A DNA stretch of 64,000 nt from Gaeumannomyces sp. JS-464 (GCA_002197995.1 NGZR01000003.1:4650001-4714000); one strand, 5' to 3'; positions 1 through 11,345 are shown, numbered from the stretch's first letter. Notes: a model not told the origin generated them from the letters alone. Translations and numbers: made by a program.

Positions 1-1035
1 CTTTTGGCGTTCGCCGCCGTAATTAGCGCCGCTTTAACGATTCCCTTTAAGTATTCCTTCCTGGGAGCACGCGAGACGACGAGACGGCCGTTTATGGCAG
101 TTAATTACAGCGGAGGGGCAGATGCTTAAAAGAGCTGTATGTCCAATTTTGCGAAAATAGGGCTAAATGGTTTAAACCAGTTTATCGAGGCTTTTGCAAT
201 ACGATGGTGCCTTGCATTGGGAATTGGTAGGCATTAGGCACCCGCTTTTGGGGGATGGGCTTCCGTAATACGAGGCACAATAAAACATGTCGGGCTAAAA
301 GAAAAAGGTTAAAACTGGGGACCGAGCTTTTGTAACTTGTCACCGTGGACGTCCCAGGTTTATAGGTGCCTGGTCGTCCTTAAGCTAATACCGCTGTTTC
401 TTCGTGCCCAGAGAGTGACTAAAAAGCCTCGCGATTAGTGCGTGTCGGGTGTGTCCGGCTCCAGGTTTGTCGTGCCTCCAAACCCGTTTCACGTACAAGA
501 ACTACCTGGATCCTTGAATCCTCCCTGGTACAAGCCGTATCCAAAAGGCCTTCTTCTTTAAGACTTCTATAGTCCTTGGCCTCGCGCATCTATCTTTTTT
601 TTCTTTAAGCTTTGTGCTTACAGCAAACCTCCAGCCCCACTGGCTGACTGCTGCCTGCCAATAACTCCACCGAACCAACCACACGACAAGCCAAACTGGC
701 TATCATAGGAAGACTTGGCTGAGGCGTTATTGAAATCATTATGCATATTGATATTGGTTTCGGAGATGCCGAAAAAAATTAAGGAAAACGGCAAGGGGAA
801 AGCCTTGGAGGTGGCGCGGCCTGTCACATTCGCTCAATAGAGCTGCCGTTTTCACCACAAGTGTAAGTTCCACGGAAATTCGCCGCCGAATTTGGCTGCC
901 ACTGGTCGCCGATACGGGCGGCAATTTCCACGCACATGTTGCCCCTTTAACAAACATCGCCCATTCAAAAAGCAACCCCCCCTCGCGCAATAAGAGCTAA
1001 TAATTAAACCAAACACTAGGCATGCGAAGCCGATT
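1..1035. other. No recognisable gene
   Basis: Only short reading frames without family resemblance in any of six frames. Base composition is ordinary to slightly GC-rich. The first 500 bases have a broken, repeat-like look, but I could not match them to the LINE or gypsy copies elsewhere in the window. Confidence 0.4.
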
Positions 1036-1926
1036 TCACTTCCAGCAGCTAGCGGGTATAAGCAAGACGAAAACCTGTGCGACGAATAACCAGACAGCGA
1101 CCCAGTCGGTTTCGGACTGAATATTATTCCTTTGGATGATAAGCTCGGTCCACAAGATGATGGGCCAAGATAAAAAGAGCGTAAAGACGGCGCCGGCTGG
1201 AATAAGCAAGTACAAGTCCGTCCAGTGGTACTCGCGCTTGGGGGGCGCGCTGATATGCGGGTGCAGGTACTTCCGGCGGAACTTGGACTTCTTGTTGTCC
1301 GGGGGCGAAAACAAGAACTTCCAGTGGAAGTGGCCTTCGTCGAGGGGGGGGCTGATCGCGATCTTAAAGGCCACCACGACACAGATGAGGGTGAAAATGG
1401 ACGCGCCAAAGGCCCAAGCGCCCAAAAACATGTGCCAGCCTTGGTTGAGCGTGCGCCAGCCGAAGAAGAAAAACTGGTAAACACCGTACCCTTCCCGCAT
1501 GTTGGTGGCCCAAGCGACCCAGGCCGTGAGGTTGTTGAGCATAATGACGACGGCGGTGCCGGAGGCCAGGAGAACGCGTATAAAGCGGTTGCTGGACGAA
1601 ACGCCGCCAAGGTACGTGATAAAATAAAGGGTATTAAAGTTGTTCAAAAGCAAAGAGAGCGCATGTAGTTCGCGTTTGCGCGTGGTTCTGAACCACTGGA
1701 TTTGCGTGTAAAAGTTGTAGGCTAGGTAACCGAAGTTGCTTAGGCAGTTGCTGCCCATGCCTGATGCGAATTGAGCTGGGGTCAGCATTATGCTGGCGTA
1801 CAGCAACCACCGGCTCAATAGGCTAAAGCCCTTAACCACAAAGACGGGGTCGTTCGCCGGCATGGCCCCGTCTGTGGCCGCCATGGTCCAGTTTGTAACC
1901 GCCATGGTCCCGTTTGTGGCCGCCAT
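1036..1926 (-). CDS. Multipass integral membrane protein, unknown function (296 aa)
   Basis: A single uninterrupted frame of 296 codons starting at the ATG at 1926 and ending at 1036. About six hydrophobic helices can be read, roughly at residues 31-55, 90-110, 118-142, 155-200 (probably two), 240-262 and 275-294, separated by short basic loops; a loop near residues 205-235 is rich in Lys, Arg and Pro. This layout indicates an integral membrane protein. The first 25 residues are three imperfect copies of an M-A-A-T-N/D-G-x motif, encoded by a 24-base tandem repeat (1861-1926), so the true start could be any of four in-frame ATGs. No introns are needed. I do not recognise the family and no catalytic motif is visible. 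Its uninterrupted frame contrasts with the decayed DNA 2.7 kb away. Confidence that it is a real gene is good; the function is unknown. Confidence 0.7.
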   Translation of the reverse strand: MAATNGTMAVTNWTMAATDGAMPANDPVFVVKGFSLLSRWLLYASIMLTPAQFASGMGSNCLSNFGYLAYNFYTQIQWFRTTRKRELHALSLLLNNFNTLYFITYLGGVSSSNRFIRVLLASGTAVVIMLNNLTAWVAWATNMREGYGVYQFFFFGWRTLNQGWHMFLGAWAFGASIFTLICVVVAFKIAISPPLDEGHFHWKFLFSPPDNKKSKFRRKYLHPHISAPPKREYHWTDLYLLIPAGAVFTLFLSWPIILWTELIIQRNNIQSETDWVAVWLFVAQVFVLLIPASCWK

Positions 1927-3065
1927 GTTGGACTGTGTTGTTGGCGCAAGGAGAGTAATAAGGGAGGAAGGGAAACGGGAAAGCGGCGGTTAGTCGCTAG
2001 TGTATGCAACCGTGGCCGTGTCGCTGAGAGTTGGGAGCTTTTCCAAGAAGCCAAAACCTTTGGCGTATCACCCGGATCGCTCGAGGAAGATTTCCCTTGG
2101 CCCTTTTATCCGCAAGTTGGGCCCGCTGGTCCAAGGAGCCTTTCCTCGGGCGGCGCGTAGTTTAAGCCGCAGATTTAGGTTGTTCTGTAACGTGGGCTGC
2201 CAATTTTACGCCACCGAAATCTGAGCCCGTTCCCGAAGGCGCCACGCTCTTAGCTCCACCACCTTCCGTGCAAGGGTTCCAGGCTGAAAGATACTGCAGC
2301 CCAAAAGCATTGGGTTGGACGCCCGAAGCTCTGCAGTTCTTTGTGTGTGCCCAGCCCGAAGCTAACGTTAATAGGGCGCGATGAGGGCTCTGGCACGGAG
2401 CTGAACTGGACGCCATAATTAAAAACACGTCACACACCATTTTCAAAAAGCCGACGTGGTTTGCCTCCCGGCCAATCTTTCAAGTTTCCCAGCTCGGCGG
2501 CAAATTCCTCGTTGTCATGCGAGAAACGCCAGGGTCTTCCACCTTTCCATTTGCTGCTGCCTAAATGAACATGTTAGGCGATCTTTGCCCGTGGCTCCAG
2601 TTAATCAACTTTACGGTCGTTTACAATATTCCACTTTGCCGGCCATGGGCTGTCGAATCCAGCGGAGCTTTCGCGAAGGTATTTCTCCTCGAAGATGGAA
2701 AACCAACCCACTAACCGTGGGAAACCTCCACGGCCACAGGCTTTAGGAAAAAGCGCTATTACTTGGATATCTCCCGGCTTATTCGACCGGAGCCGAAGCG
2801 GTGCGGCGTAGAGGCCAAGTGGCCCAGGGTGCTGTAAAGAGTGAATACACTTTTGGCAATGTGCTAAAGTGGTAGGATTTGTGCAACACCAACCGGATAA
2901 CCCCACGGAGCACCCATTGTGGGCGCAAAATAATTCGCCCATTGGGAGCGACTGTAGGTGCCATGGCAGATTGTCTGCGTCTTTCGGCTCCGTGCAGCCA
3001 GACATTGTTGTTCGTGCTGGTGGCTACCTTCCGTCCAGCCAACCAGCCAGATTCCACGTAACTGT
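1927..3065. other. Intergenic, no supported gene
   Basis: Several 60-130 codon frames overlap on both strands here, none with a recognisable domain. A frame on the minus strand at 2162-2446 opens with a Ser/Ala-rich start but has no family resemblance. The 150 bases upstream of the membrane protein gene (1927-2080) are pyrimidine-rich when read on the minus strand, as is common for fungal promoters. Confidence 0.35.
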
Positions 3066-4423
3066 TTACGCCTCGCGCTTGAGAGACTGGGTCTTCTTGC
3101 CCCAGTAGTACCTGCCCATGTCAGGGATGGCCTGGGCCTTGTGGATGGGACCGAGCCCAGTCTCGTCGCAGTTGGGGCCACTGGCTTGGAGTTAGCTTTG
3201 GTCATTCTGACTGAAGAGGAACCGGAAAGGCGGGATACTGACGAGAAAAGCGTGCAATCGCCACCCTCCAGAATCTTAACGGAATCAGTTTCTTGTTGAA
3301 GCTGCCCCAGACGCTGCCCTGGAAGGAGTCTGCAATTTCACGGGAAATGTTAGTGATTCTGTAAATGCTTTGCTCTAGCCTTTCCCCTCGTAAACTTACA
3401 GCAGGTGCCCGCGGGCTGGTCCAGGACGGTGGTGATGCTCTGGCCGTTGAAGAGGCGAGTCTTGGTGAACCTGATCTAGGAGACAGCTGGTATTACAGCT
3501 CAAGTCGAGCCGTCGAGGCAGCAGTGGGCATCTACGACCTGGGTAAATGTAGTCCAGTCAAGGTGACGTTGATGGTGCTGCAGGCGCATCTCAACTAGTG
3601 TGCGGAGATTAACGAGCCGCGGGGGTTGGAGGCACTGAATCGTCGTCGCTGCAGGCTTCAGTGTCCCGAACAGGAAGTGCCTGGTGATGCTTAACTCGAA
3701 CTGCTGGGTTCGACACGCTTCGAGCTCCACCATGGTGCTTCCATGCATCAATCATCCTTTGCCCGAGCTTCATTCCACCGGCGCCTCTTCTACGAGCCTT
3801 GTCCGTCGAGCCGACAACGTCCATCTGCCACGGCATCAGCTTGCGCGCCTCCTTCACGCTCTCCTCCATCAGTGTCGTCGGGCTGAGCTGGATGCCTTCT
3901 GCCAGAGGTGTGCCAGGTTACCGGACGCGGGCGCGAGGAGGTCGATGCCCGTCGCCGGCAGGTTCCTCGACATGCCCCGGCGTCGTCGGCACGCCCTCGA
4001 GACCGGCCGCGTCATGGCGGCTCCTGTCGAACATGATGCCGTCCAGAGCGCAGGCAGGGTGTCGGCGGCCCGGCGGATCAGGTCCTCGTCCTGCGCGTGG
4101 TCCATGGACACGGCGACCACAAAGGCGATGACGTCCTGGTTCTTGTCTTGTTTTGGCCCTCCATGTCCCCAGTCGCCACCACCACGGTCAAGACCCACCG
4201 CCATCATCACATTCTTCCCCGCATCTCCGCTGAAGTCCGGTGTCTCCATGCCCTCGGCTCCAGGCTCCGAAATCCAAGCTGTCGCCCACTTGACATCGGT
4301 GCCACGCTTCCTGGCTGGAATCCACTCACCCACCCAGACTATCAGAGCACGTAGGGGCAGAGTAAATGGGTAACAGATAGATAGTGCCGGAAGAGAGGGA
4401 GGCCCGGAGGGCCCTGCCTGCAC
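3066..4423 (-). pseudogene. Spliced gene of unknown function, apparently broken
   Basis: The best evidence is an intron on the minus strand from 3399 to 3330: donor GTAAGT, branch site CTAAC and acceptor GCAG, 70 nt long. The exon before it ends in a stretch reading LFNGQSITTVLDQPAGT. After it the frame runs through a Ser-rich stretch and then, after a one-base shift at a CCCC run near 3175, through a segment containing DMGRYYWGKKTQSLKREA, ending at TAA 3066-3068. Upstream, a 184-codon frame (3869-4423) has a hydrophobic stretch followed by an acidic, charged region and could be a 5' exon. I do not recognise the family. The frame changes between the pieces suggest either several missed introns, decay, or sequencing indels. 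The 5' limit is a guess. Confidence 0.35.
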
Positions 4424-4645
4424 AGGATTGAGATATCCTGTGCGGAGGGCCCAGAGTGGGTCTCGCGGGCCGGGGCCCGCGCCTCTGTCTATCTAAGGCC
4501 CTAATGGCCGTGACATCCTGAAATTCAAGCCCTGTCCTGGCGTCGTTGGTAGGGCTGGTGGGGCAACACTGGATGTCCCAGCAGAAAAGCTTGAACTCGG
4601 CATGTGGGGCGCCAACGGCTGACAAGCATCCGTAATCCCAAGCCA

Positions 4646-4762
4646 TGGAACAATTTTACGCCCGCTATACGGCTCCCCCGTTAAATATCGACGGGGAGGT
4701 TGTCGTAGCGCCAAAAGATAATGCGGAAGCGTTAGGCCGTAAAATCCTCCGCAGGTTCACGG

Positions 4763-4764
<2 letters not shown>
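4646..4764 (+). mobile_element. LINE fragment (start of reverse transcriptase region)
   Basis: About 120 bases closely match 10410-10520 of the large LINE, covering the conserved start of the Tad1-type RT region (reading YTAPPLNIDGEV). It is on the plus strand and ends abruptly at the GA microsatellite that forms the 3' tail of the oppositely oriented LINE copy next door. This suggests a third LINE copy into which the neighbouring copy inserted; I did not find its other half. Confidence 0.75.
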
Positions 4765-4810
<46 letters not shown>

Positions 4811-4824
4811 GTGAGTGAGTGAGT
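4765..4824 (+). repeat. (GA)n(GTGA)n microsatellite
   Basis: About 21 GA units followed by four GTGA units. It directly abuts the shared 3' end of the minus-strand LINE, so on that strand it reads as a (CTCA)(CT)n tail. The plus-strand LINE ends in a similar (CT)n tract at 13419-13451, so it is probably the element's own tail and not a chance repeat. Confidence 0.9.
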
Positions 4825-6090
4825 ATATTTAACGTCAGTAAGTCGGGATCTACCAGTCCCTGTCTCCCAGGGGGCATATGACGTGCTAGCGCTACCAAAG
4901 CTATTTACACCAGGCTATAGTGCTGCTATAACGGCGGCTAACAAATTAAACCCGAAGGCACACGGAGGTCGGGCCGTATTCCGGCGCTCCTTGTTAATTA
5001 GTGAGCGGGCAACCGGCAGTAGGGCGTGTGAAACGCGGGGCGTAGTAAGCGCAGCGGGTGGTAGCAGTGCATTCGGCCGGCGAGTGTGCCGGAGGAGGGG
5101 CGGGGCCAGGCGGGGGGTCCTTGGGACCGCCCCTGGGCCTGGCCGGGGTTGCAGGGGACCAACAAGCCTACTGATGGTCCGGGTGATATAAAGGAAAGGT
5201 GAAAGTGCCAAAGGAAAAGGAGATAGGTTGTGTACAGGCTGTTAGGCCTTGTTATCGTCCGGCGATAGTATAGTAGTTGGTAGCTTCGACGAACGAACCA
5301 AAAAGGAGGGCTTTTATAACAGCCGATTCCAGTACCCGGGCCTGTTAAAGGTCGGGGCGGGGTCCGCTATAGGCCACTTGCTTTCCGTAGCCCTAGCCAA
5401 CCTGCAAAATACAGGGTGGGAAGGAAATTTGCTCCTCCCACAGCGGCACGGGTTATCGTCCTCGTGCTTAAATTTTCGGTGGTACCAGTTAAAGTCCCCG
5501 TGGCCTGTGCGTGCGGCTATTAGCTGTTGCAGTACATTCTGGTGCAATTGCAAAGCTCCCGGTGCGTGCTGTGGTGTTGGCGGGAGGCCTATAGCCTTAT
5601 ATCGTTCTGGAAGGTTACTTTCAAACCAAGCGTTCCGGGCGTCCCGGGCCAACTTCCGGGCCAAAGCTTTAACGCCGGCCACTATCGGTTTGGCGTGTTG
5701 GGGGACCGGGAGGGCTTTGCCAAATTTTGCTTCGGCATTAGCTTCCTCGTTTCCAGGGATTCCCATATGGCCCGGGACCAACGAACGTGTACCCGGTGCC
5801 TATTCATAAAGCAGTGGACCTCCTTAAAGGCCCCCTGCGAGCTATCAAAAGCCGTGCTTAAAAAGCCGTTGGCCGCCGAGGTGTTATCGAGGCATAAGTG
5901 GTAGGTGCAGTTGCGGAAGTTCCAAACGGTTTTGCGGAGGCCCATCCGGACCCCTTCCGCCTCGCCGTCGAATACTTCGGTAGGGTGCGCCAGCCTGCCG
6001 TGCCCGGAGAGTTTGCATTGGCCGGCTTGGTATATTACCCAGCCGTATCCAACTGCTCCGTCCTCTGCTTTGGACCCGTCACTAAGTCGG
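4825..6090 (-). mobile_element. 5'-truncated Tad1-type LINE, RNase H and 3' UTR
   Basis: Minus-strand copy of the same family as 7203-13451. Reading from 6090 down, it begins at the RNase H motif SDGSK and continues through the RNase H domain, including PGHMGIPGNEEANAEAKFG (near 5780), a C-terminal zinc-binding block CRCG...SHPVFC, and the 3' UTR, ending at the CT tail. The frame from 5781 to 5314 is open for 155 codons, so this copy is much less mutated than the large one. Everything upstream of RNase H (ORF1, endonuclease, RT) is missing, as is usual for 5'-truncated LINE insertions. It ends where the inverted-repeat element at 6091 starts. Confidence 0.85.
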
Positions 6091-6896
6091 AGTAACCCCT
6101 GTTGGCCACCCCCCTGTTGGCCACCTATTTCCCCATATAAACCGGTAAAAACTCACGGTTTTAACAACGCAATTAAAAAGTCGAATAAAAATCGCAAAAA
6201 TACAAGCTAAAAAGGGTTATAAAATTTAAAAGCGAGATTTTTAATATATAATAAAAAGGTATTATTTATACGTTATTACGGGTAATAAGCTTATATATTA
6301 ATTAAAAGGTAAAAATTGCGTATAAATTGTATGTAAATAAAAAAAGGTAATAATTTTATAATTACTATGTAAATTTTACTGCAATAAATTTATACAGATT
6401 TATAACGCTAAAAAATATAATATAATTAAAAAAATAAATTTATATGATTTTTTTTCCAATTTTCAAAAAAACATTTCCCAATATACTGTGTAATACACTG
6501 TGTGAATGCTATATATTGGGGTAATTACGTAATATATATAATATATAAAAATTATACGTTAAAATCCGCGATTTTATATATATAATGCAAAAAACCACAT
6601 ATTTATTTATATAATTAAAAAGTTATTAGCAACTTTTTAATGTTATAATTTCCATACAATTTATTAGCAAACCTTAACAATTTGCATATATTTACTTTTA
6701 TTGCTTAACCGTTAATATTAAAACCTATAATAAATTCTTATTATATATTTTTACTTTTAGGCTTTACTAATATTACCACCGTTTATTTTTCCGATTTTTA
6801 TTCGATTTTTAATTGCGTTGTTAAAACCGTGAGTTTTTACCGGTTTATATGGGGAAATAGGTGGCCAACAGGGGGGGATGGCCAACAAGGGGTACT
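6091..6896. mobile_element. Non-autonomous element with ~110 bp terminal inverted repeats
   Basis: Bases 6088-6205 are nearly the reverse complement of 6790-6900, around an extremely AT-rich core of about 580 bases with no reading frame. Each inverted repeat carries two copies of a CCCCTGTTGGCCACC-like unit near its end. TA lies at both presumed ends (6093-6094 and 6893-6894), as for Tc1/mariner and Fot1/pogo elements. The symmetry continues four or five bases outside TA (cggag/ctccg), so the exact ends are uncertain. The architecture fits a MITE or an internally deleted DNA transposon. A pogo-like transposase remnant lies immediately to its right, but I cannot show that it belongs to this element. 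Confidence 0.75.
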
Positions 6897-7012
6897 CCGG
6901 CTTATAAATTATAAGTTAGTGCACCCCTGTCGGGCACCCCCAGTCGAGCACCTGGCCCGTAATCCGATTAACACCAAACCTGCTCCATTCAACTGCAAAT
7001 TTCTACCTTTTT

Positions 7013-7202
7013 TCAAGCCACCTCGATGCAAGATAAAGCTGATTCCTGATCAGAATTTTCCGCTCTTTCAAATACTGTATCCATTATCTCCTCAACGTTA
7101 CCCTTCGCCCCTGCAACGCGGCGGATATCCACAAAGGTCTCGTTGGGATCCGTGGCCACCCTTCTCTTTTTGCGAGGCCGCTGTGCCTCCAATTGTGCCT
7201 TT
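7013..7202 (-). pseudogene. pogo/Fot1-like DDE transposase, C-terminal piece
   Basis: On the minus strand this piece reads a basic linker RPRKKRRVATDPNETFVDI and then an acidic tail, ending at TGA/TAA near 7013. Such a nuclear-localisation-like basic stretch followed by DPN-x-x-F is typical of the C-termini of fungal pogo-type DDE_1 transposases. It continues in frame from the piece at 13452-14160: removing the LINE (7203-13451) and one copy of the 15 bp duplication joins QLKAQLE to AQRPRKKRR. The gene was therefore one unit before the LINE inserted. Confidence 0.7.
7188..7202 (+). repeat. Target-site duplication of the LINE, left copy
   Basis: TCCAATTGTGCCTTT, identical to 13452-13466. A 15 bp exact repeat flanking a LINE is the expected product of target-primed reverse transcription, and it fixes the LINE's limits at 7203 and 13451. 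Confidence 0.9.
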
Positions 7203-7440
7203 GCACTCCTTTCGACCCAGTCTCTCGCTTCCGTACCTTTGCGCTCTCTGCCGCTGTCACTCGCTTCCCTGCCTACACCTTCCTCGAATTCACCAATTCT
7301 TGGCACCTTCCTCGAATTCACCAATTCTTAGCATTGCGCTGTTAGTGCACACTGCCAAATTGCATACAAATCCTTAACACCCGCCAATTAGCAACCCAAC
7401 ACCAATAACCACGCCCGCCAACGGCGCTGGCGACGGCAAC

Positions 7441-8828
7441 ATGCCGTTGCCAACAGCCCCCCCTTCGGCCAATAGGGTGGCGCGCGCCCTCCTCGTCGGC
7501 CCAACGGCCCGGAGGAACGCGTCGCTGCCACCCGGGCCCCCCGCGCGTCAGCGCACCCGACTACGCCGTCCCCGTTGCGGAATTAGCAACACCCAACAGG
7601 GCCCGATCAGGGCCAGGAAGGTTCCCACGACGGCAGCACCGGCACAGGTGCCCCTCCCCCCCTCCCCCAACGCCGGCGTACGCGCCCACCTGTCGGGTCG
7701 GCCGCGGCGGCCGCGGAGGAAATTATTGCGAGCTATAACCGCAAATAACAACAAAACGGCCCTAATTTGCGCCACGCTGGCCCGATTTATCGACGCTGGC
7801 ATTGCCTCCCTTCCGGCGGAAGCGATCCCCGAAGCTAACGGCTGGAAAGATTGCTTTATCGACTACGCCAAACAAGCCCTTTTCGGCCTACCTACGCCGG
7901 CCGAAAAGGAAAAAGCTTATACGGGGCCCCGGAGCCCCCGCAACGCGCGCCCCCGGCCACCTACGCGTCGGTGGCCCGGGAGGGCCACTAACAACCCTAA
8001 CCACCCGCACAGGCTTTTCGGGGCCGTACGCCCCAAACTACCCGGGCACCCCGCCTATAACAGCCTTAAAACCGACTTCCGGGTATTCGTTAGATCCCGG
8101 AAAAACGGCAGGCTTAAGCTAACCAACAAACGGGCTTTAACATTCGCAAAGCTTTTGCCAACAGCAAAAACCTGCCGTTTACGACGGCCGACGTCCCGGA
8201 AGCGTACCGATCCCCTACCGGGTTCGTGTTAAAAGCAAAAACGGCCGATATCCAAAGCCGGCTTTTGCAGCACCGATCCGAACTAGGCCGTTTATATAAC
8301 GCTAAAAGATCGAAAAGCCCGAAATTTGGTACAATTACGTAATTTCCGGCTGCTTACCTCCTTAACCAACGGCTTTGGACAATGCGTCCCGGTATCGGAT
8401 AAACTGGTTCGGGAGGAAGTGGAAGCCCAAACAGGGCATAAACCGGTAAACGTTAAGCCTTTCGGGGCCGGCGTCGACTATAAAGGCGTATATCGTGGAT
8501 TATATCCTTTTATTCGCAAATGGCCGGGTTTAGGCTTTGGGGGATCACTTTTTTCTTACGCCGCATATAACGACACCCGCCGGTTACCCAGCACACCCCT
8601 GGCTGCCACGGCTTCCACGTGGCCCGTAACTGCGCCCGGGCCGATAGGTGCTTCGGTGCGGGAAAATAAACGACGACCGGCACGTACAACCGTGTACGGC
8701 CCCCCCGCAATGCGCGAACTGCTCGGGCCCGTACCTAGCCGACCACCCGAACTGCCTTATAAAGCCTGTACGGGTAAACGAATGCTAAAGCATTTAACCC
8801 GTGGGGAAAAAGCGCGGTTAGGAAATTA
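7441..8828 (+). pseudogene. LINE ORF1 (gag-like nucleic-acid-binding protein), broken
   Basis: The first 263 codons from ATG 7441 are open and rich in Arg, Pro and Ala, ending in a segment (NGWKDCFIDYAKQALFG) typical of ORF1 in fungal LINEs. Frames then change near 8230 and again near 8600. Two Cys/His blocks follow: CHGFHVARNC at 8603-8633 and C-x2-C-x7-H-x2-C (CANCSGPYLADHPNC) at 8711-8755, which match the zinc knuckles of LINE ORF1 proteins that bind the element's RNA. Several frame breaks make it non-functional. Confidence 0.75.
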
Positions 8829-9419
8829 GCGCATAAGCGTACCGCGGCGGTAAAAAAGGTGGAAGCCGCCGTTGCCGCCGCCATTGCCGCCACCGCTAAC
8901 GCCCTTCCTGCAACCGCGGTTACTACGGACAATTCCGTTATAACCGCTACCGCTAATGCTAATCCCGCGGCCGGTACCGGCAACGCCGCTGCTTCCGTTA
9001 CCCCCGCCGCCGCCGCCGTTCCTGCCGCTGCTACCACCGCTAACGCTGCCGAGGAAAGCCCGGCAAATGCGCCGGCCCCCGGGCGCGGCCCGTACGGCCG
9101 ACAGGGAAAGGCACCCTGCCAAAAGACTTAGGGTTAGTTTTAACAACTAATACGAAGTACTGGCGGATATGGAACTGGACCTCCCCGAGCCCGAAAAGCT
9201 ATCGAAATAACCGGAAACCCCCAAAGGAAACCGACGGTACCGCCGGCCAACAACCCCAAACCAAAGCCCCAATACACTAACGCCGCTTTTACGTATGCCA
9301 GCAGCCAACCGGATACAACAAACGCATGGCAATAAAGCCCGGCGCCCGGGGCTTCGCCCCGAACGCCGTGCTTTAACCGCCGCCCAAGCGAACGTTCGAC
9401 GTAGCTGGGAAGCGGGGGC

Positions 9420-9985
9420 TACTTTACTCAACTATTTTGGAGCCAAAATATCGTGGTGCTAATGCAGGAGCCCCCTAGCGTGGAAAGGGAAGCTTATGCT
9501 TTGCACCCACCCGTCGTACGAGCTATTTACCCGGTGGATAGCTGCACGACCACCAAACCAAACCTAGGGTAATAACTTACGTGCGGAAAGACCCGGGGCT
9601 TCGGCCCGTAGCGGACCGGCCGGCAGCAACACCCGGGACATCCTTTGGCTTACCGTCGCCGGGTGCACTTTTGTTAACGTATATAGGCCTTTAGGGACCT
9701 TTCGGAACCCTCGTTAAACCTTTTGCTACGTTAGCGCCTAACGGCAAAATGCATTATAGCCGGGGACTTTAACGCAGGGTCCCGGCGTGGGATCCGGTTA
9801 GGGTAATAGGAATAGGGGCCAGGATATAGCCTAATGGGCTAATACCTATAACCTTTTCCTACTTACCGACCCAGGCCAACCTACGCATAACGATAAGGCG
9901 TTTTAAATTTTACCTTTTTTAACGCCCTTTTGGCAACAGCGGAAATCGACCTTTCGCTAGCAACCGATTCGGACCACCGCTCGAT
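9420..9985 (+). pseudogene. LINE ORF2: AP-like endonuclease domain, broken
   Basis: Scattered over three frames are the marks of the exonuclease-endonuclease-phosphatase fold that nicks target DNA: NIVVLMQEPP (about 9440-9475), AGDFNAGSRRG (GDFNA at 9762-9776) and SDHR (9968-9979, the catalytic Asp-His of the last motif). Spacing is right for the family. Stops and shifts between the motifs show it is dead. Confidence 0.75.
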
Positions 9986-10399
9986 ACGGATCGAAATTCC
10001 TAACCGCAATAACTCCGTTCCGGATTGCCGGCGTATTACGCTACCAAACGATAAACTACCGTTTTTCGCAAACGCGGTAGCAACGGGGGCCGGCAGTTTG
10101 CCGCCATTTATAAATCTATGCACGGCGGATTACTTGGATAAAACGGCCGAGGTATTAATAAACTTGCTAAAAAATGCGTTAATAGCTTCGGCCGGGGGCC
10201 TAAAGCTAAAAGAAAAGGCCAACCCTAGTGGAACGAAAAGTGCGCCAACGCATAACGGGACTTGCAAAAGCCATGGCAAATGGGGGGCCTTTACGGCCGA
10301 AGCCCGTGGTTTAAAAGCAACGATCCGGGCGGCTAAAAGATAGCATTGGGCCAGCGTGCTAAAGGAAGTGGATTTTCCAGCAGCGTTATACCGGGCCGT

Positions 10400-11345
10400 A
10401 AAATGGCACAAGCTTACACCGGCTATACGGCTCCCCCGTTAAATATCGACGGGGAGGTGATAGTGGCCCCGGGGATAAAGCGGAAAGCATTAGCCGCAAA
10501 ATCCTCCGTAGGTTTACAGCGGAGGACGACCTATAGGAGGACCCGTTGCAGCAAAGGGCCTCTTAAGGAACCGCACAACTCCCGTGGGACCCCCACGTCC
10601 CTGGAGGAATGCCGGAAATTTACCGTCGGTACGGCAAATACGGCCCCGGGCGTCGATTCCTTAACGGTTAGGCTGCTTACAACGGCATGGCCGGCAATAG
10701 GGGAGTACGTTAGGGCCCTTTTCGAAGCTTGCCTTAAGGCCGGGCACCACCCGGGCCCTTCCGTACAGCGGAGGTGGTTATGCTAAAAAAACCGAACAAA
10801 TCGGATATAACGGACCCAAAATCCTACCGCCCGATAACCCTACTCCCGTGCTTAGGGAAGGGGTTGGAACGTTTGGTAACCTCGCGGATGGCTCCCTCGC
10901 GCTGTAATACGGGCTAATAGCCCCGTAACACGCCGGGGTTACCCCGAAAAAGGCCGCCATCGATTTAACGGCATACGTAGCCCACGAGGTGAAACGGGCC
11001 TTCCAAAAGCATAAATCCGCCGCCCTCGTTACTATGGATGTATAAGGGGCCTTCGACGCTATACTTCGCTAAGCTCCTACGAAGGCTCCTAAACCAAGGC
11101 TGGGATCCAACGTTAGTACGATAAGTGTTATCGTTTGCAGGAAATAGGGTGGTAAAAGTGCGTTTGGAAAACGCCACGGCACCCCTTTTTCCCCGGATTG
11201 CGGGTTACCCTAAGGGTTACCGGCGTTACCGGTCTATTTATGCTTTATATGGCCGAAATCCTACCTAAAGCAAAAGCGGTTAGGTACGGATACGCGGATA
11301 ATATAGGCATTTACGTAACGGGTAGCACCCCGAAAAAGTGCTCCG
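10400..11345 (+). pseudogene. LINE ORF2: reverse transcriptase domain, broken
   Basis: Recognisable RT blocks in order: TAPPLNIDGEV (10427), NTAPGVDSLTVRLL (about 10637), MLKKPNKSDITDPKSYRPI (about 10780), a motif A region reading TMDV-stop-GAFDA (11028-11062) and a motif C region reading YGYADNIGIY (11284-11313). Motif C should be YADD; the second Asp codon has become AAT. Motif A contains TAA. Both changes remove activity and are of the G-to-A or C-to-T type. Confidence 0.85.

Noticed and set aside
852..1610. 252-codon frame on the minus strand
   Set aside because: Shadow of the membrane protein gene in another frame; Ser/Pro-rich and without domain features.
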